Shown here: positions 54,427 through 63,743 of the stretch, piece by piece
Numbering within the stretch: position 1 is the stretch's first letter
How the letters are laid out: each line of letters begins with the position of its first letter
DNA from: Crenobacter cavernae
GTDB lineage: Bacteria; Pseudomonadota; Gammaproteobacteria; Burkholderiales; Chromobacteriaceae
Assembly (NCBI RefSeq): GCF_003355495.1
Contig: NZ_CP031337.1
Location: forward strand, 2,485,001-2,549,000
DNA length: 64,000 bases
Direction: 5' to 3'
Made by a program: the position numbers and the translations under genes
The notes under the pieces: model-generated
Databases searched by the model: none
Told to the model about the DNA's origin: nothing
The model's input: only the letters and a program-made list of their open reading frames with translations

Positions 54427-54732
54427 TCAGTCGAACAACTCTTCCCAGAAGCTCTTCTTCTTTTTGTAATGGCGCTGGTCGTCGTGATGGTGACGGCCGC
54501 CGTCGTGGCGCGGCGGCGCGTAGCCGGCATGTTCCTGGCGCGGAGCCGGCGCAGGTGCCGGCGCGGCGGCGGGCTGGCTGTAGCCGCCCAGGTCGCGCAG
54601 CGAGTGCTGGATGATCTTGTCGAGCTCGCCGCGATCGAGCCAGACGCCGCGGCATTGCGGGCAGTAGTCGATTTCGATTCCCGAGCGTTCGCTCATTACC
54701 AGCGTCGTGTCCTTGCAGGCCGGACAATGCAT
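54427..54732 (-). CDS. Zinc-finger TFIIB-type (zf-TFIIB) protein
   Basis: 101 residues from MHCPACKDTTLVMSERSGIE, with AAAGGAG upstream. Four cysteines (CPAC, CPQC) form a zinc ribbon ending in RGVWLDRGELDKII, the zf-TFIIB hallmark. An Ala/Pro linker and a His-rich, Lys-rich tail (RHHHDDQRHYKKKKSFWEEL) follow. Function unknown. This ribbon type differs from the ones at 1-4.8 kb. Confidence 0.9.
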   Translation of the reverse strand: MHCPACKDTTLVMSERSGIEIDYCPQCRGVWLDRGELDKIIQHSLRDLGGYSQPAAAPAPAPAPRQEHAGYAPPRHDGGRHHHDDQRHYKKKKSFWEELFD

Positions 54733-54985
54733 CACATATCTCCTTTGGTTGTGGTTCTGGCCGCCATGCTGGCGCCGGTGATGGCTGGACCGGCGAAGAG
54801 GGGGCCGGGTTCCCGAGGCGGGCCGCGCAGCTCCGGATGGCGCAACAACTCGACCGGCGCGTAGAAGGCGTCCGGCTAGTGTAACGCATGGCCCGGCCTG
54901 GCTTGTGCCGGAGCGCGCGGCCTCCATAATCAGCTAGTCAGCCCGCAACCCTGCGGCGCGCCCATCCCGACGAAAGGGAAGTGCC

Positions 54986-55492
54986 ATGTCCGTTTCCATG
55001 TACCAAGCCTCGATACCGGGCCTGATCCGTTCGCTGGACAGCCTGGCGGCCATTCTCGCCAAGGCCGAGCAGTTCGCCGCCGACAGGAACATCGAGCCCG
55101 GCGCGCTGCTCAACGCCCGGCTGGCGCCCGACATGTATCCGCTGCTGCGCCAGGTGCAGATCGCCAGCGACACCGCCAAGGGCTGCGCGGCGCGGCTGGC
55201 CGGCGTCGAGGTTCCCGCCTATCCGGACACCGAGGCGAGCTTCGCCGAGCTTAAAGAACGCATCGGCAAAACCGCGACCTTCCTGCAAGGCGTGACCCCG
55301 GAACAGCTCGACGGCAGCGCCACCCGCACCGTGGTGCTGAAAATGCGCAGCGGCGAATTGAGCTTCAGCGGGCAGGATTACCTGTTCCAGTTCGTGTTGC
55401 CGAACTTCTATTTCCACGTCACCACCGCCTACGACATCCTGCGCCACAACGGACTGGCCATCGGCAAGCGCGACTACCTCGGCCAACCTTGA
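54986..55492 (+). CDS. DUF1993 family protein
   Basis: 168 residues: MSVSMYQASIPGLIRSLDSL, APDMYPLLRQVQIASDTAKG and YFHVTTAYDILRHNG are characteristic of DUF1993, a DinB-like four-helix protein. The last four codons and the stop (LGQP, TGA) are made from an uptake-like word (55478-55490). Confidence 0.92.
   Translation: MSVSMYQASIPGLIRSLDSLAAILAKAEQFAADRNIEPGALLNARLAPDMYPLLRQVQIASDTAKGCAARLAGVEVPAYPDTEASFAELKERIGKTATFLQGVTPEQLDGSATRTVVLKMRSGELSFSGQDYLFQFVLPNFYFHVTTAYDILRHNGLAIGKRDYLGQP
55478..55490 (+). repeat. Uptake-like word at the 3' end of the DUF1993 gene
   Basis: CTCGGCCAACCTT followed by GA; supplies the C-terminal LGQP and the stop codon. Confidence 0.9.
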
Positions 55493-55626
55493 AAGGCGCC
55501 GGTGCAACAGCCGTTTTGGCCGGCTAAGGAGTCAGAGCCAGGCGGGCCGGACGCGGACGCGCCGTCTGGACCCTTCAGGGTGGCGGTGCGATCATCTGGC
55601 CATAGCGATAACGACGAGGAGAGGCG

Positions 55627-56265
55627 ATGGACGACCAATACCAGTTTGACCCGGCCGAGGTGCGCGTGCTCGGCGCGCTGATCGAGAAGCAGGCGCTGAC
55701 GCCGGATGCCTACCCGCTGACGCTGAATGCGCTGGTCAGCGCCTGCAACCAGCTGACCAGCCGCGAGCCGGTCATGACGCTGACCGAAAGCCGCGTCAGC
55801 GAGGCGCTCGATGCGCTGATCGAGGCCAAGCTGGTCGCCGAACGGCTGCCGGCCGGCGGCCGGGTCGCCAAGTACGAGCACCGGCTCGGCTGGGAGTGGC
55901 GGCTGGAGGGGGTGCAGTTGGCGGCGTTGGCGCTGTTGCTGTTGCGCGGCGCGCAGACCTCGGCCGAGATCAAGGGCCGCGCCGGCCGGGTCTACCCGTT
56001 CAGCGGCGTCGACGAGGTCGAGACGGCACTCAACGCGCTGGCCGACAAGTACCCGCCGCTGGTCGCCAAGCTCGGGCGCCAGCCCGGCGAGCGCGAAGCG
56101 CGCTGGACGCATTGCCTGTGCGGCGAATTGTCCGCGGCCGAGGCGTTCGCGGACGAAGACGGGGCGACCGGGGCCGGGCTCGCCGGCCGCGTCGCGGCGC
56201 TCGAAACCGAAGTCGCCGAGCTGAAAGCCCGGCTGGCCGCACTCGAAGCGCGATTGAACCCGTGA
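55627..56265 (+). CDS. yceH: UPF0502 protein YceH (DUF480)
   Basis: 212 residues, two winged-helix domains (about 10-90 and 95-165) with VRVLGALIEKQALTPDAYPL, NALVSACNQLTSREPV and AAEIKGR-type segments, and a C-terminal coiled coil (VAALETEVAELKARLAALEARL). The helical tail is usual. Function unknown; a DNA-binding role is inferred from the fold. Confidence 0.93.
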   Translation: MDDQYQFDPAEVRVLGALIEKQALTPDAYPLTLNALVSACNQLTSREPVMTLTESRVSEALDALIEAKLVAERLPAGGRVAKYEHRLGWEWRLEGVQLAALALLLLRGAQTSAEIKGRAGRVYPFSGVDEVETALNALADKYPPLVAKLGRQPGEREARWTHCLCGELSAAEAFADEDGATGAGLAGRVAALETEVAELKARLAALEARLNP

Positions 56266-56381
56266 GCGCGGCGGTCCGCAGGCCGCCGGCGACACCGGCA
56301 AGGACGCCGCGGCGCGCCGCCGTCGGGATGCCCGCCTGCCCGGACGGCGGGGCGGGCTTCGACGAAGCGAAAGAGCGCATC

Positions 56382-56394
56382 CTCGGCCAACCCT
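56382..56394 (+). repeat. Uptake-like word downstream of yceH
   Basis: CTCGGCCAACCCT followed by GA, the last such word before the mobile element. Confidence 0.85.
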
Positions 56395-56420
56395 GAACGT
56401 CACCGCCGCCAGACGTCGAC

Positions 56421-56434
56421 AACCCCGCCCGGGC
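56421..56434. terminator. Left arm of a terminator split by the mobile element
   Basis: AACCCCGCCCGGGC pairs at 13 of 14 positions with GCCCCGGCGGGGTT at 63744-63757. The second arm is followed by further T. The 7.3-kb element sits in the loop. Confidence 0.75.
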
Positions 56435-56441
56435 GCATCCT

Positions 56442-56469
56442 TATATGGTGTAGCTAGACGCTACTATTA
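56442..56469. repeat. Left end of the gamma-mobile-trio element
   Basis: TATATGGTGTA, five bases, ACGCTACTATTA. It matches the complement of the right end (63711-63736) at 10 of 11 and 10 of 12 positions of two blocks. A hairpin with T-run (ATGCCGCTCTCG...GGGAGTGGCAT, about 56481-56508) follows just inside. Confidence 0.75.
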
Positions 56470-56736
56470 ATGGTTGAAAGATGCCGCTCTCGACTTCGGG
56501 AGTGGCATTTTTATTGTCGTCAAATAAGTAAATATTGTGTAATTTTAAAACTAATAGGATTTTCACTACTAATTCCTTATGGCCGGCCAACACCGCTCAG
56601 AACAAACCTTCCCCGTCTTCCCCTTGTGGATTGCCGGCAAGGGCGACGCTGACTTTCAGAAGATGGTGGTGCATGGGCCACTCTCTCGCCAGGAGAGCGC
56701 TCGCGACTGCGGCCTCGCCAAGATCGAGGCTATGTG
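56470..56736. other. AT-rich leader between element end and gmtY
   Basis: Markedly AT-rich from about 56515 to 56580 against the GC-rich surroundings; probably holds the promoter of gmtYZX. No gene seen. Confidence 0.55.
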
Positions 56737-58209
56737 ATGGAACACGTCACGATGCGCGGCAAGATCCATCGGGATAACACCGGTGTCGTCGCAGAGATTC
56801 CGGTGATCGTTACCGAACACGGTCCCTTGCGCCCCTTGGTGGAATACCTGCTGGAGCGGGTCCATGTTCGCAGCCATATCTGGATGGTCAAGCTCGCACA
56901 GGCAGTGAGCCTGTTGCTCGACTACATGGCCGCGAATCATGACTGTTACGACAACCCCAAGGATCTCTTCGCCGGTTTCGTACAGCGGCTCTATACCGGC
57001 ACGGTGGGCGAGGATGGCACCGACCCGAGCGGACTGTATTGGCAGGGGCGCAGCCCCGCCGTGGTGCGGCAGTTGGTCAATCCGCTCTCCGAGTTCTCCG
57101 ACTGGATGGCCGAGCGGCAGGGAACGAGGCCGCTTAATCCGTGGCGACAGGCCACGCGCGGCGAGGAACTGCTGGCTTGGGCCGCGTGGCATCAGAAACG
57201 CGATCGTGCCTTCCTGGCGCATGCCTGGGACCGGGAAACTGCGTCGCTACAGATGACCCGCGCCCGCAACGCCTTGCTCCAGAAGACGCCGGTCATCGAT
57301 CACGAGACGGTCAAATTCTTCCCCGACGAGCGTATTCACGATTTGTTGTTCAAGGGCTTCATCGTGCCCGGCAAGCAGAAAAGCCCGCGCCTGGAAGAGC
57401 GACTGAACCTGCGTGACATTCTGATTACGTTGCTGCTGCATTACGGCGGCCTGCGCATGTCCGAGCCGTTCCACCTGTATGTCCAGGATGTGGTGCCTGA
57501 TCCGCTCCATCCCGAGCGAGCGCGAGTGCGCGTCTACCATCCAAGCCTTGGCACCGCGCCGCCCGACTGGCTGGACGCCAAGGGCAAGCCGACCCGCTGC
57601 AGCCGGGATGCCTATCTGCGCGGCAAGTGGGGGATGCTGCCGCGTACGGAGTACGCCTCGACCGACCAGTGGCACGCTGGCTGGAAGGGCAATGCACTCG
57701 ATAGCAAGGCGCATTGCATGGAGGTGAGCTGGTTCCCGGCCTGGGCCGGCGAGCTGTTCTGGCAACTGTGGGTGTTCTACATGGCGCAGCGTGCGCACAT
57801 GCGCTGCGACCATCCGTTCTCCTTCGTGACACAGCAAGGGAAGCCGTATGCGATTGACAGCTTCGAGCGGCAGCACCGCCGGGCGGTTGAACGCATCGGG
57901 CTGACACCGGCCAAGGCGCTCGGCACCACCCCGCACGCGCACCGCCATGCCTACGGACAGCGTCTGGCAGATGCGAAGATCGATCCGATCTTCCGCAAGA
58001 AGGCGCTGCACCACAAGTCGCTGGAATCGCAGACCGTCTATACCGAGCCGGATCGCGCCAAGCTGACCCGCGCGTTGGAGGAGGCCTCGCAACGGGAAAG
58101 GGAGGGCGCGACGCTGCCTCCGCCCGATTTCCTCGAATACGGCTTCAGGGACGTCGATCCGCTGGGCCTGCTGAGCGGCCCGCACCCGACACTCTTGAGG
58201 AGAGGCTGA
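56737..58209 (+). CDS. gmtY: Gamma-mobile-trio recombinase GmtY (tyrosine recombinase)
   Basis: 490 residues from the ATG at 56737 (an in-frame GTG lies one codon before). SAM-like core-binding region at about 30-130. The catalytic domain has Arg in LLLHYGGLRMSEPFHLY, HAHRHAYGQRLADAK (His-Arg-His type) and LHHKSLESQTVYTE (second His and the nucleophilic Tyr), so the tyrosine-recombinase set is complete. It is first of three genes in the order gmtY-gmtZ-gmtX; gmtZ starts after one base. It should cut and join the element ends with its partners. Confidence 0.88.
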   Translation: MEHVTMRGKIHRDNTGVVAEIPVIVTEHGPLRPLVEYLLERVHVRSHIWMVKLAQAVSLLLDYMAANHDCYDNPKDLFAGFVQRLYTGTVGEDGTDPSGLYWQGRSPAVVRQLVNPLSEFSDWMAERQGTRPLNPWRQATRGEELLAWAAWHQKRDRAFLAHAWDRETASLQMTRARNALLQKTPVIDHETVKFFPDERIHDLLFKGFIVPGKQKSPRLEERLNLRDILITLLLHYGGLRMSEPFHLYVQDVVPDPLHPERARVRVYHPSLGTAPPDWLDAKGKPTRCSRDAYLRGKWGMLPRTEYASTDQWHAGWKGNALDSKAHCMEVSWFPAWAGELFWQLWVFYMAQRAHMRCDHPFSFVTQQGKPYAIDSFERQHRRAVERIGLTPAKALGTTPHAHRHAYGQRLADAKIDPIFRKKALHHKSLESQTVYTEPDRAKLTRALEEASQREREGATLPPPDFLEYGFRDVDPLGLLSGPHPTLLRRG

Positions 58210-58210
58210 G

Positions 58211-61171
58211 ATGGTGAAGAAAACCCGCGGCGCGAAGATTCGAGGCACCACGCTGAATTTCGACCCGAAATTCCGTTTCTTGCTAACCCTCGATCCCGGC
58301 TTCGAAGCCTGGCGACAACTCGCCGCCGAGTGGTGGCCGCAACAGAAACGCGCTTCCGCCAAGCTGACTGCGCTTGCCGCTTTCTTCATACGCTATCTGC
58401 ACGGCCAGGACCTCGACAAGCTGCCGCTGGCGGTCTTCCGTCAGGGCAGCGCGCAGCACGATCTGTGGGCGACGCTGGAACTGGGCCGGCTCTTGGGACG
58501 GGAGGGAACGAAGCAGCACGATACGATCAGCGATTTCCTTGAATGGGTCTTGCGCTCCCATCTTGCTGAGGTGGATGCGGACGGCCACAGAGTCGTGCCT
58601 GCCCACCTGCGCAATCCGTTCCCGCGACTGCGCCCCCAAGTGACCGGCAAAGGGGCGGACCTCAGCTTTGCCCATGTGCGCGCGCTTGATTCCCGTATGG
58701 CCGACTGGTGCGATCTGGCGGACGAGTGGCTGGGGGAGCAAAGACAAAATGTCCAAGGTAAGCGCGCCTCACTCGACAAGTTCTTCGTCACTTACATCGC
58801 GGGCCTGAATCTGCCGCGCAACCCGATCCGCTTCCTGCATCGGGAGGAACGATTACCCGACTTCTCCGAAACATGGGTGTCCAGCAAGGTCAAAGGGGCC
58901 ATTGGCGCTTTGTCCATGACTGACGTGCAGGCCATCAACGCCGTCGCCGACTTCCTCGACTGGGTGCTAGCAACAAAGCTTTCCATTGCGGACGAGCACG
59001 GCTATCGCCTCGTGCCGCCCGAGCTGCATAACCCGGTCAAGCGTTTTTCCCACAGAGGCCTAGCGGCCCCGACCGAATCAGTGCGCGCGGCGCTTTCGAT
59101 CCGCTACATCAAGGAACTGCGGCACATGCTGGCCGAAGGGCCGTATTTCCGTGACTGGGGATGGGCACAGCAGGCGATGCAGGGGGGTAATAGCGGAGGC
59201 ACCTGGTTCGTGGTCGACCCGAAACTCGTCAATCGCGCCGATCCCGACTGTGTGTGGCGGGAGCGGGAAACCACAAAGTACGAACAGGACAGAAAGGGAT
59301 GGCCCGCGGTCGTCACGGAACTGTGGTCGCCGGTGCGCGCGGTCGCGCTCTATTTGAAGCTCGAACTGCCCTTGCGCACCTTCCAGGTTCGCATGCTCGA
59401 TTCGGGCGAGGCTGACACCTGGCGCTATGTCCATGGGCTGGAGGGCGGTTCCTTCATCCGCAACGACTCGCCGCTCGCCACCGGCAGCGAGGCACGCCCC
59501 TACCAGCGCGGGGTCTTTCACCGCAGCCAGCGGGAGGTCGGCGCCGGGCTGTTCATCAACACCAACAAGACTGCCGACATCAACAAGGCAGAGAACCACA
59601 AAGGCTACGTCGTCCCTTGGGCGCACGAAGCCGCGCTGTACTGGCTGGAGAAGCTGCGCAACTGGCAGGAACGCTACAATCCGATCGCCGAGCCGATGCC
59701 GTGGCGTGACCTGGAGTACAAGCAGTTCGGGGGAACGCCACCACATCCGGAAGTGCTGGAAGCACGCGGCACGGCCTGCTTCCTGTTCCGCGACGCGGCG
59801 GCCGACGGCGCTGATCGTGCAAAGCCACTTACTGCAAATGCCCTGGATCGCATCTGGTACTTGCTGCTCGCTCGCCTCGAAGAAAAGTGCCGGGCACGAA
59901 GTGAAACGCTGGATGACGGCACCCCGATCCAGTTCATCAACCCGGATTCGGACTCGGCAACCCACTACCCGCTGCACGCCTTGCGCGTCTCGCTGATCAG
60001 CTACCTGGTGCTTGACCTGCAACTGCCATTGCCGGTGGTGTCCAAGTTCATCGCCGGCCACGCCCGCATCATCATGACCCTCTACTACACCAAGTTCGGT
60101 CAAGCCTATATGCGTGAGGTGCTGGCCGAAGCCGAGAGCAAGCAATTGCAGGCCGACCAGCAGAACCACGCCCGCTTCCTCATGGATGCGACGCTTGAAC
60201 AGGTGAGCCAGCGCTTTGCCAGCCTCTCCGAGGATGCTTTGCGCGCCGCGATCGGCCACCAATCGGCTGCGACCTTCGTCTTCGAGGACAAGGGGATCTG
60301 CCCTGTGGGCAGCGGGATGTGCGATGTGGGTGGAGAGCCCCTGAATGATAGCGTCAAGCCAGTTTACGGCCCCGTGCCCGGCTATCCGCAGGAGCGCAAC
60401 TGCGTACGCTGCCGCTTCTTCCTGACCGGCCCCGCCTTCCTGCCCGGCTTGCAGGCCCATTTCAATACGCTGAGCTACGAGGCTCAAGAACGCTCGGAAC
60501 GCCACAACGACCTTCACGAAGAAGTCACCCTGATGGAAAACCGCCGCGCCGATTGCGAACGCGACGGCCGGCCTTTCTCCGAAGCGCGCGAACTGCAACG
60601 CCTGTCGCAGCGTTATGAGGCGGAGGCCGAGGCGATGGGCACGCTGGTCAACGACTTGCAGGCGACCTATCACCTGATCGGCCGCTCGTTGGAAATCCTC
60701 AAGCAGGCCGAAAAGGATGGTGTGCAGTTGGTGGCCGTCGGCGAACTGAACGACCTGGAAACGGCCTTTATCGAAACCCCTTCGGAACTGCACCAGATCG
60801 AGGTCCTGTGCGAGAACGCCGTGATCTATCCGGAGATCGATGCGCGCAAGCCTGCGCTGCGGCGGGCCCAGATCCTCGACCTGATGCTCGAATTCAACAA
60901 TATGCCGCCCGTGTTCTTCCGCCTCACCCCCAAGCAGCAATTGGCGGCTGGCAATGCCGTGATGAAGTTGATCCAGTCGCGCACCGGCTCACTCAAGGGC
61001 GCACTGGACTATGTGGAGGGGCTGCGACGCCTGCGCGAACTCGGCATCGTGGACGACACCTGGGATGCCATTGCGGAAGTCGTAGCCGGCACCCCGGCAC
61101 GCGACATCATCAATACGGCCCGCACCCAGCGGGCTCTGCCGAACAGGGCGGGAGACGATCATGCATCCTGA
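58211..61171 (+). CDS. gmtZ: Gamma-mobile-trio integrase GmtZ (VPA1269-like)
   Basis: 986 residues, typical of the family. N-terminal helical region with repeated DFLEWVL/DFLDWVL segments (about 110 and 245). A tyrosine-recombinase-like core at about 590-650 (HALRVSLISYLVLDLQLPLP, then KFIAGHARIIMTLYYTKFGQ) supplies an Arg, a GHA box and Tyr residues. A Cys cluster follows (ICPVGSGMC, NCVRCRFF at about 700-740), perhaps binding zinc, then a coiled coil (about 760-870). It overlaps gmtX by 11 bases. Confidence 0.88.
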   Translation: MVKKTRGAKIRGTTLNFDPKFRFLLTLDPGFEAWRQLAAEWWPQQKRASAKLTALAAFFIRYLHGQDLDKLPLAVFRQGSAQHDLWATLELGRLLGREGTKQHDTISDFLEWVLRSHLAEVDADGHRVVPAHLRNPFPRLRPQVTGKGADLSFAHVRALDSRMADWCDLADEWLGEQRQNVQGKRASLDKFFVTYIAGLNLPRNPIRFLHREERLPDFSETWVSSKVKGAIGALSMTDVQAINAVADFLDWVLATKLSIADEHGYRLVPPELHNPVKRFSHRGLAAPTESVRAALSIRYIKELRHMLAEGPYFRDWGWAQQAMQGGNSGGTWFVVDPKLVNRADPDCVWRERETTKYEQDRKGWPAVVTELWSPVRAVALYLKLELPLRTFQVRMLDSGEADTWRYVHGLEGGSFIRNDSPLATGSEARPYQRGVFHRSQREVGAGLFINTNKTADINKAENHKGYVVPWAHEAALYWLEKLRNWQERYNPIAEPMPWRDLEYKQFGGTPPHPEVLEARGTACFLFRDAAADGADRAKPLTANALDRIWYLLLARLEEKCRARSETLDDGTPIQFINPDSDSATHYPLHALRVSLISYLVLDLQLPLPVVSKFIAGHARIIMTLYYTKFGQAYMREVLAEAESKQLQADQQNHARFLMDATLEQVSQRFASLSEDALRAAIGHQSAATFVFEDKGICPVGSGMCDVGGEPLNDSVKPVYGPVPGYPQERNCVRCRFFLTGPAFLPGLQAHFNTLSYEAQERSERHNDLHEEVTLMENRRADCERDGRPFSEARELQRLSQRYEAEAEAMGTLVNDLQATYHLIGRSLEILKQAEKDGVQLVAVGELNDLETAFIETPSELHQIEVLCENAVIYPEIDARKPALRRAQILDLMLEFNNMPPVFFRLTPKQQLAAGNAVMKLIQSRTGSLKGALDYVEGLRRLRELGIVDDTWDAIAEVVAGTPARDIINTARTQRALPNRAGDDHAS

Positions 61172-61796
61172 CGATCTGCTGGAACAACTGAAGGCCAACG
61201 CCAACCCGCGCAAGCAGAAGAACCTCGACATTATTCATGCCGTCTGCCGCGAGCAGTACGAGCGTGGAGCCAAGGACTTCTCCGTGGCAACGATCTCCCG
61301 GATCGCACAGGAGCGCGGCGGGCCGGTGAAATCGACCATCCACAACAAGACTGGCGATGACTTCAAGGGGCTGATCAAAGTCTGGGCCGAGTATACCGGC
61401 GGCGTCACCCGCAAAGTGCGCAAGGTAAGCGAGAACCCTATTTACGCCGTGCTCGACAAGATCGAGAACCCGGCCGTGCGGGCGGTGATGGGGGCCGTCC
61501 TGGCCGAGAATCAGAAGCTTAAACGCGAGGTGAATCTGCTCAAGGCCAATGCCGAAGTCGTGATCGACATGCGCAGGATCGCTGCGACCGTACCTGGCGA
61601 AATGGTTGAGGTCCTGCCGGCCACCACCGGCCTCACCGATTCAGAAAAGGAGGCTTTGCGCCACGCCATCAGCGACGGGCTGATGCAGGACGAAGGCTGG
61701 ACCCAGGATGACCATGGCCGCATTTTGAGCACGAGGGGCAGGCCAATCTTCAAGGTCGGATTCGTCTCCGCGATCCGGAAACTCCTTGGGCAGTAG
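61161..61796 (+). CDS. gmtX: Gamma-mobile-trio protein GmtX
   Basis: 211 residues. N-terminal helix-turn-helix-like part (KNLDIIHAVCREQYERGAKD, FSVATISRIAQERGGPVKST), then a helical middle (ENQKLKREVNLLKANAEVVI) and a small C-terminal domain (GRILSTRGRPIFKVGFVSAI). It matches the third member of the trio in order, size and overlap with gmtZ. A DNA-binding accessory role is inferred. Confidence 0.85.
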   Translation: MHPDDLLEQLKANANPRKQKNLDIIHAVCREQYERGAKDFSVATISRIAQERGGPVKSTIHNKTGDDFKGLIKVWAEYTGGVTRKVRKVSENPIYAVLDKIENPAVRAVMGAVLAENQKLKREVNLLKANAEVVIDMRRIAATVPGEMVEVLPATTGLTDSEKEALRHAISDGLMQDEGWTQDDHGRILSTRGRPIFKVGFVSAIRKLLGQ

Positions 61797-62097
61797 GAGA
61801 CGTGCCAAGCGCGCAATAGCCCTAACCGCATCGGTATTGCCAGGAGAAAGCAGGAGAAAGTTCGAAACCACCTTTCTCTTGACCGTGCAATCTCGAAGTA
61901 TCCAACCGATGACGCTCATCGTCCGAACCCTTTAGCGAAGCCAAGGCTTGGCGTGCCCGTGCAGCCATGCTGGATGCCATCTTCTACGAAGCTAAATAAG
62001 AGGGCAGGAATGCCTACAGGATCCGGGGCAGTCCAAGTTGACACTCCTCCGCTGAACTGCGAACCTTCCCGCTTAAATTTATTTGCCATAGCCCGCC
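61797..62097. other. Gap after gmtX
   Basis: About 300 bases with no convincing gene; a short tandem AGGAGAAAGC/AGGAGAAAGT repeat lies near 61841-61860. Confidence 0.45.
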
Positions 62098-62574
62098 ATG
62101 AAAATCACCCAAAACACCGCCGTCACTCTGCGAATGAAAGTCACAGACAACCAGGGTCTGGTTTACGACGATGGCAAGAACCCAGTCTCCTACCTGCACG
62201 GCGATTACGATAACCTCTTCCCCAAACTGGAAGCCGCACTTGAAGGTCAGGAATCAGGCTTTCAAACCACGCTGGAACTCGCTACCGAAGACACCTTCGG
62301 CGAACGCGACGAAGCCCTGGTCACCACGATGCCCAAGGCCGAATTCCCGTCCGGCATCAAGGTGGGCGGCCAGATCCAACGTACCGGCCCGGATGGCAAA
62401 CTGCGCTACTATTTCGTTACCAAGATCAAAGGCCCAACCGTATTGCTGGACGGCAACCACCCACTTTGCGGTAAAACCCTGCGCTTCGCCCTCAAAGTTG
62501 TGGACGTACGAGTGGCAACCGCCGAGGAAATTGCCCACCAGCATGTACATGGCGAGCACGGGCATCAGCACTGA
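62098..62574 (+). CDS. SlyD-like FKBP-type peptidyl-prolyl isomerase
   Basis: 158 residues. FKBP core with inserted chaperone flap: NTAVTLRMKVTDNQGLVYDD, LEAALEGQESG, TEDTFGERDEALV (flap start), then GNHPLCGKTLRFALKVVDVR and the His-rich metal tail HQHVHGEHGHQH. SlyD proteins assist folding and nickel delivery. The core uses GKTLRF for the usual GKTLNF. It is the only recognisable enzyme among the cargo of the element, followed by a terminator. Confidence 0.9.
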   Translation: MKITQNTAVTLRMKVTDNQGLVYDDGKNPVSYLHGDYDNLFPKLEAALEGQESGFQTTLELATEDTFGERDEALVTTMPKAEFPSGIKVGGQIQRTGPDGKLRYYFVTKIKGPTVLLDGNHPLCGKTLRFALKVVDVRVATAEEIAHQHVHGEHGHQH

Positions 62575-62593
62575 CACCACCCGCCCCACACAA

Positions 62594-62624
62594 ACAAAGC
62601 CCTCCCCATCCGGGAGGGCTTTGT
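62594..62624. terminator. Rho-independent terminator after the slyD-like gene
   Basis: AAAGCCCTCC-CCATCC-GGGAGGGCTTT followed by GTTTT. Confidence 0.9.
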
Positions 62625-62887
62625 TTTGCCTGGATCCCATCTGCTATTTGGAGTTGGAGTTGGTGATCTGCTCCTGATCCGCTCGCCACCTACAAGCCCA
62701 ACTTCGAGGTCTCGACCCGCTCCCTCTCAGATGGTCACACTTAGTCCCTAGTGCTGATGGTGGCCATCCTTGATTACTGCGAATTCGTCTGAAGTTCGGC
62801 CTGAGCGGACGCTCGAAGAACGGTTCGGTCACGTCAGCTGCCGGCCAAGAGCGGACGTAGGGCCGCGCCTATAAAACTAAGGGCGAT
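62625..62887. other. Gap between terminator and DUF2798 gene
   Basis: No gene or clear structure seen. Confidence 0.4.
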
Positions 62888-63130
62888 TCACTCAACTGGT
62901 GCTGGAGCACGGTTGGCCACCAGTCGGCCGGCCATCATGAACGCCACCGGCGACACTACCAGGGAAAAGCCGAAGGCTACGGGCCAGGCAATCACGAACG
63001 AGCTGGTCCAAGCGTCCACCATGGCGGAGGTCAAACCGAGATGAAGAATGGTGAAGAATCCGGTCATAAGGAAGGCCATCATCCCGGAGATGAAGACCTG
63101 GGCGGTGATCACGACTTTCTTACTGTGCAT
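62888..63130 (-). CDS. DUF2798 small membrane protein
   Basis: 80 residues from MHSKKVVITAQVFISGMMAF, with AAAGGAAC upstream. Two hydrophobic helices (about 6-30 and 42-66), with SFVIAWPVAFGFSLVVSPVA in the second, fit DUF2798. No function is known. It is the only minus-strand gene in the element. Confidence 0.82.
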   Translation of the reverse strand: MHSKKVVITAQVFISGMMAFLMTGFFTILHLGLTSAMVDAWTSSFVIAWPVAFGFSLVVSPVAFMMAGRLVANRAPAPVE

Positions 63131-63710
63131 GCAAATGTTCCTTTTTAGAACGGGGCGAGCATGGACAGCAAAATAGCTACCCACGGCATCACCCCCAAGT
63201 TTATTAGGGAGATGCCGTGGGTTCTGAAGACAGACTAATTCTCGTAGGACACGAGGGTCGGAATAACCACACCGACCGATCATTTTTCGACGCGGAGATG
63301 ATAAGTGTCGCTTGATAGTAGGTCAAGCGCCGTTTCGCCCGTGGACAGACTGGGCAGTTGGTTCACTATTGGCCGATTATTGCCGGTGCAGACAGGCCGC
63401 TATGGGTCGGTAGCGGACATCTCCCCCACAGGGCCAGATCGTCCGCTTTGGCCGAAAAGCAGCTAGTCAATTTATCCGCTTATCAGCAGACATGCGGCGG
63501 CTCATGGGCGATTTCAGCCTGTTTCCGGTATGAGTCCCACAGGTCGACACACAATGCCTTGACCGGTTCAGAGCGCCTCAACACTTCCGGCAGCCCCAAG
63601 GCGAGTGCCGAGATTGGCGCCGAGCCCTAATAGAGAATGGCCTCGGATTGCCCCGAGGCCATTAGTACAGTTACTTATTACAAAGGTCGCGCCAAGACTC
63701 GCTCAGGCGG
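63131..63710. other. Right part of the element without an intact gene
   Basis: No intact gene. A hairpin AATGGCCTCGG-ATTGC-CCGAGGCCATT lies at 63636-63662. Minus-strand residues around 63500-63625 (VKALCVDLWDSYRKQAEIAH) hint at a decayed transposase, but too little is left to name it. Confidence 0.5.
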
Positions 63711-63736
63711 TAGTAGTAACGTTTTTACACCACATA
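63711..63736. repeat. Right end of the gamma-mobile-trio element
   Basis: Complement reads TATGTGGTGTA, three bases, ACGTTACTACTA, matching the left end in inverted orientation. Beyond it lies the right arm of the split terminator (63744-63757). Confidence 0.75.
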
Positions 63737-63743
63737 GTGGCCT

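Noticed and set aside
59078..60940. Long open frame opposite gmtZ (620 codons)
   Set aside because: Mirror frame of a GC-rich gene; composition is Arg/Gln/His/Val-biased with no domain, and gmtZ on the other strand is a clear family match.
63480..63630. Possible transposase remnant on the minus strand
   Set aside because: Only about 25 residues look transposase-like and the frame stops on both sides; not enough to name a family.
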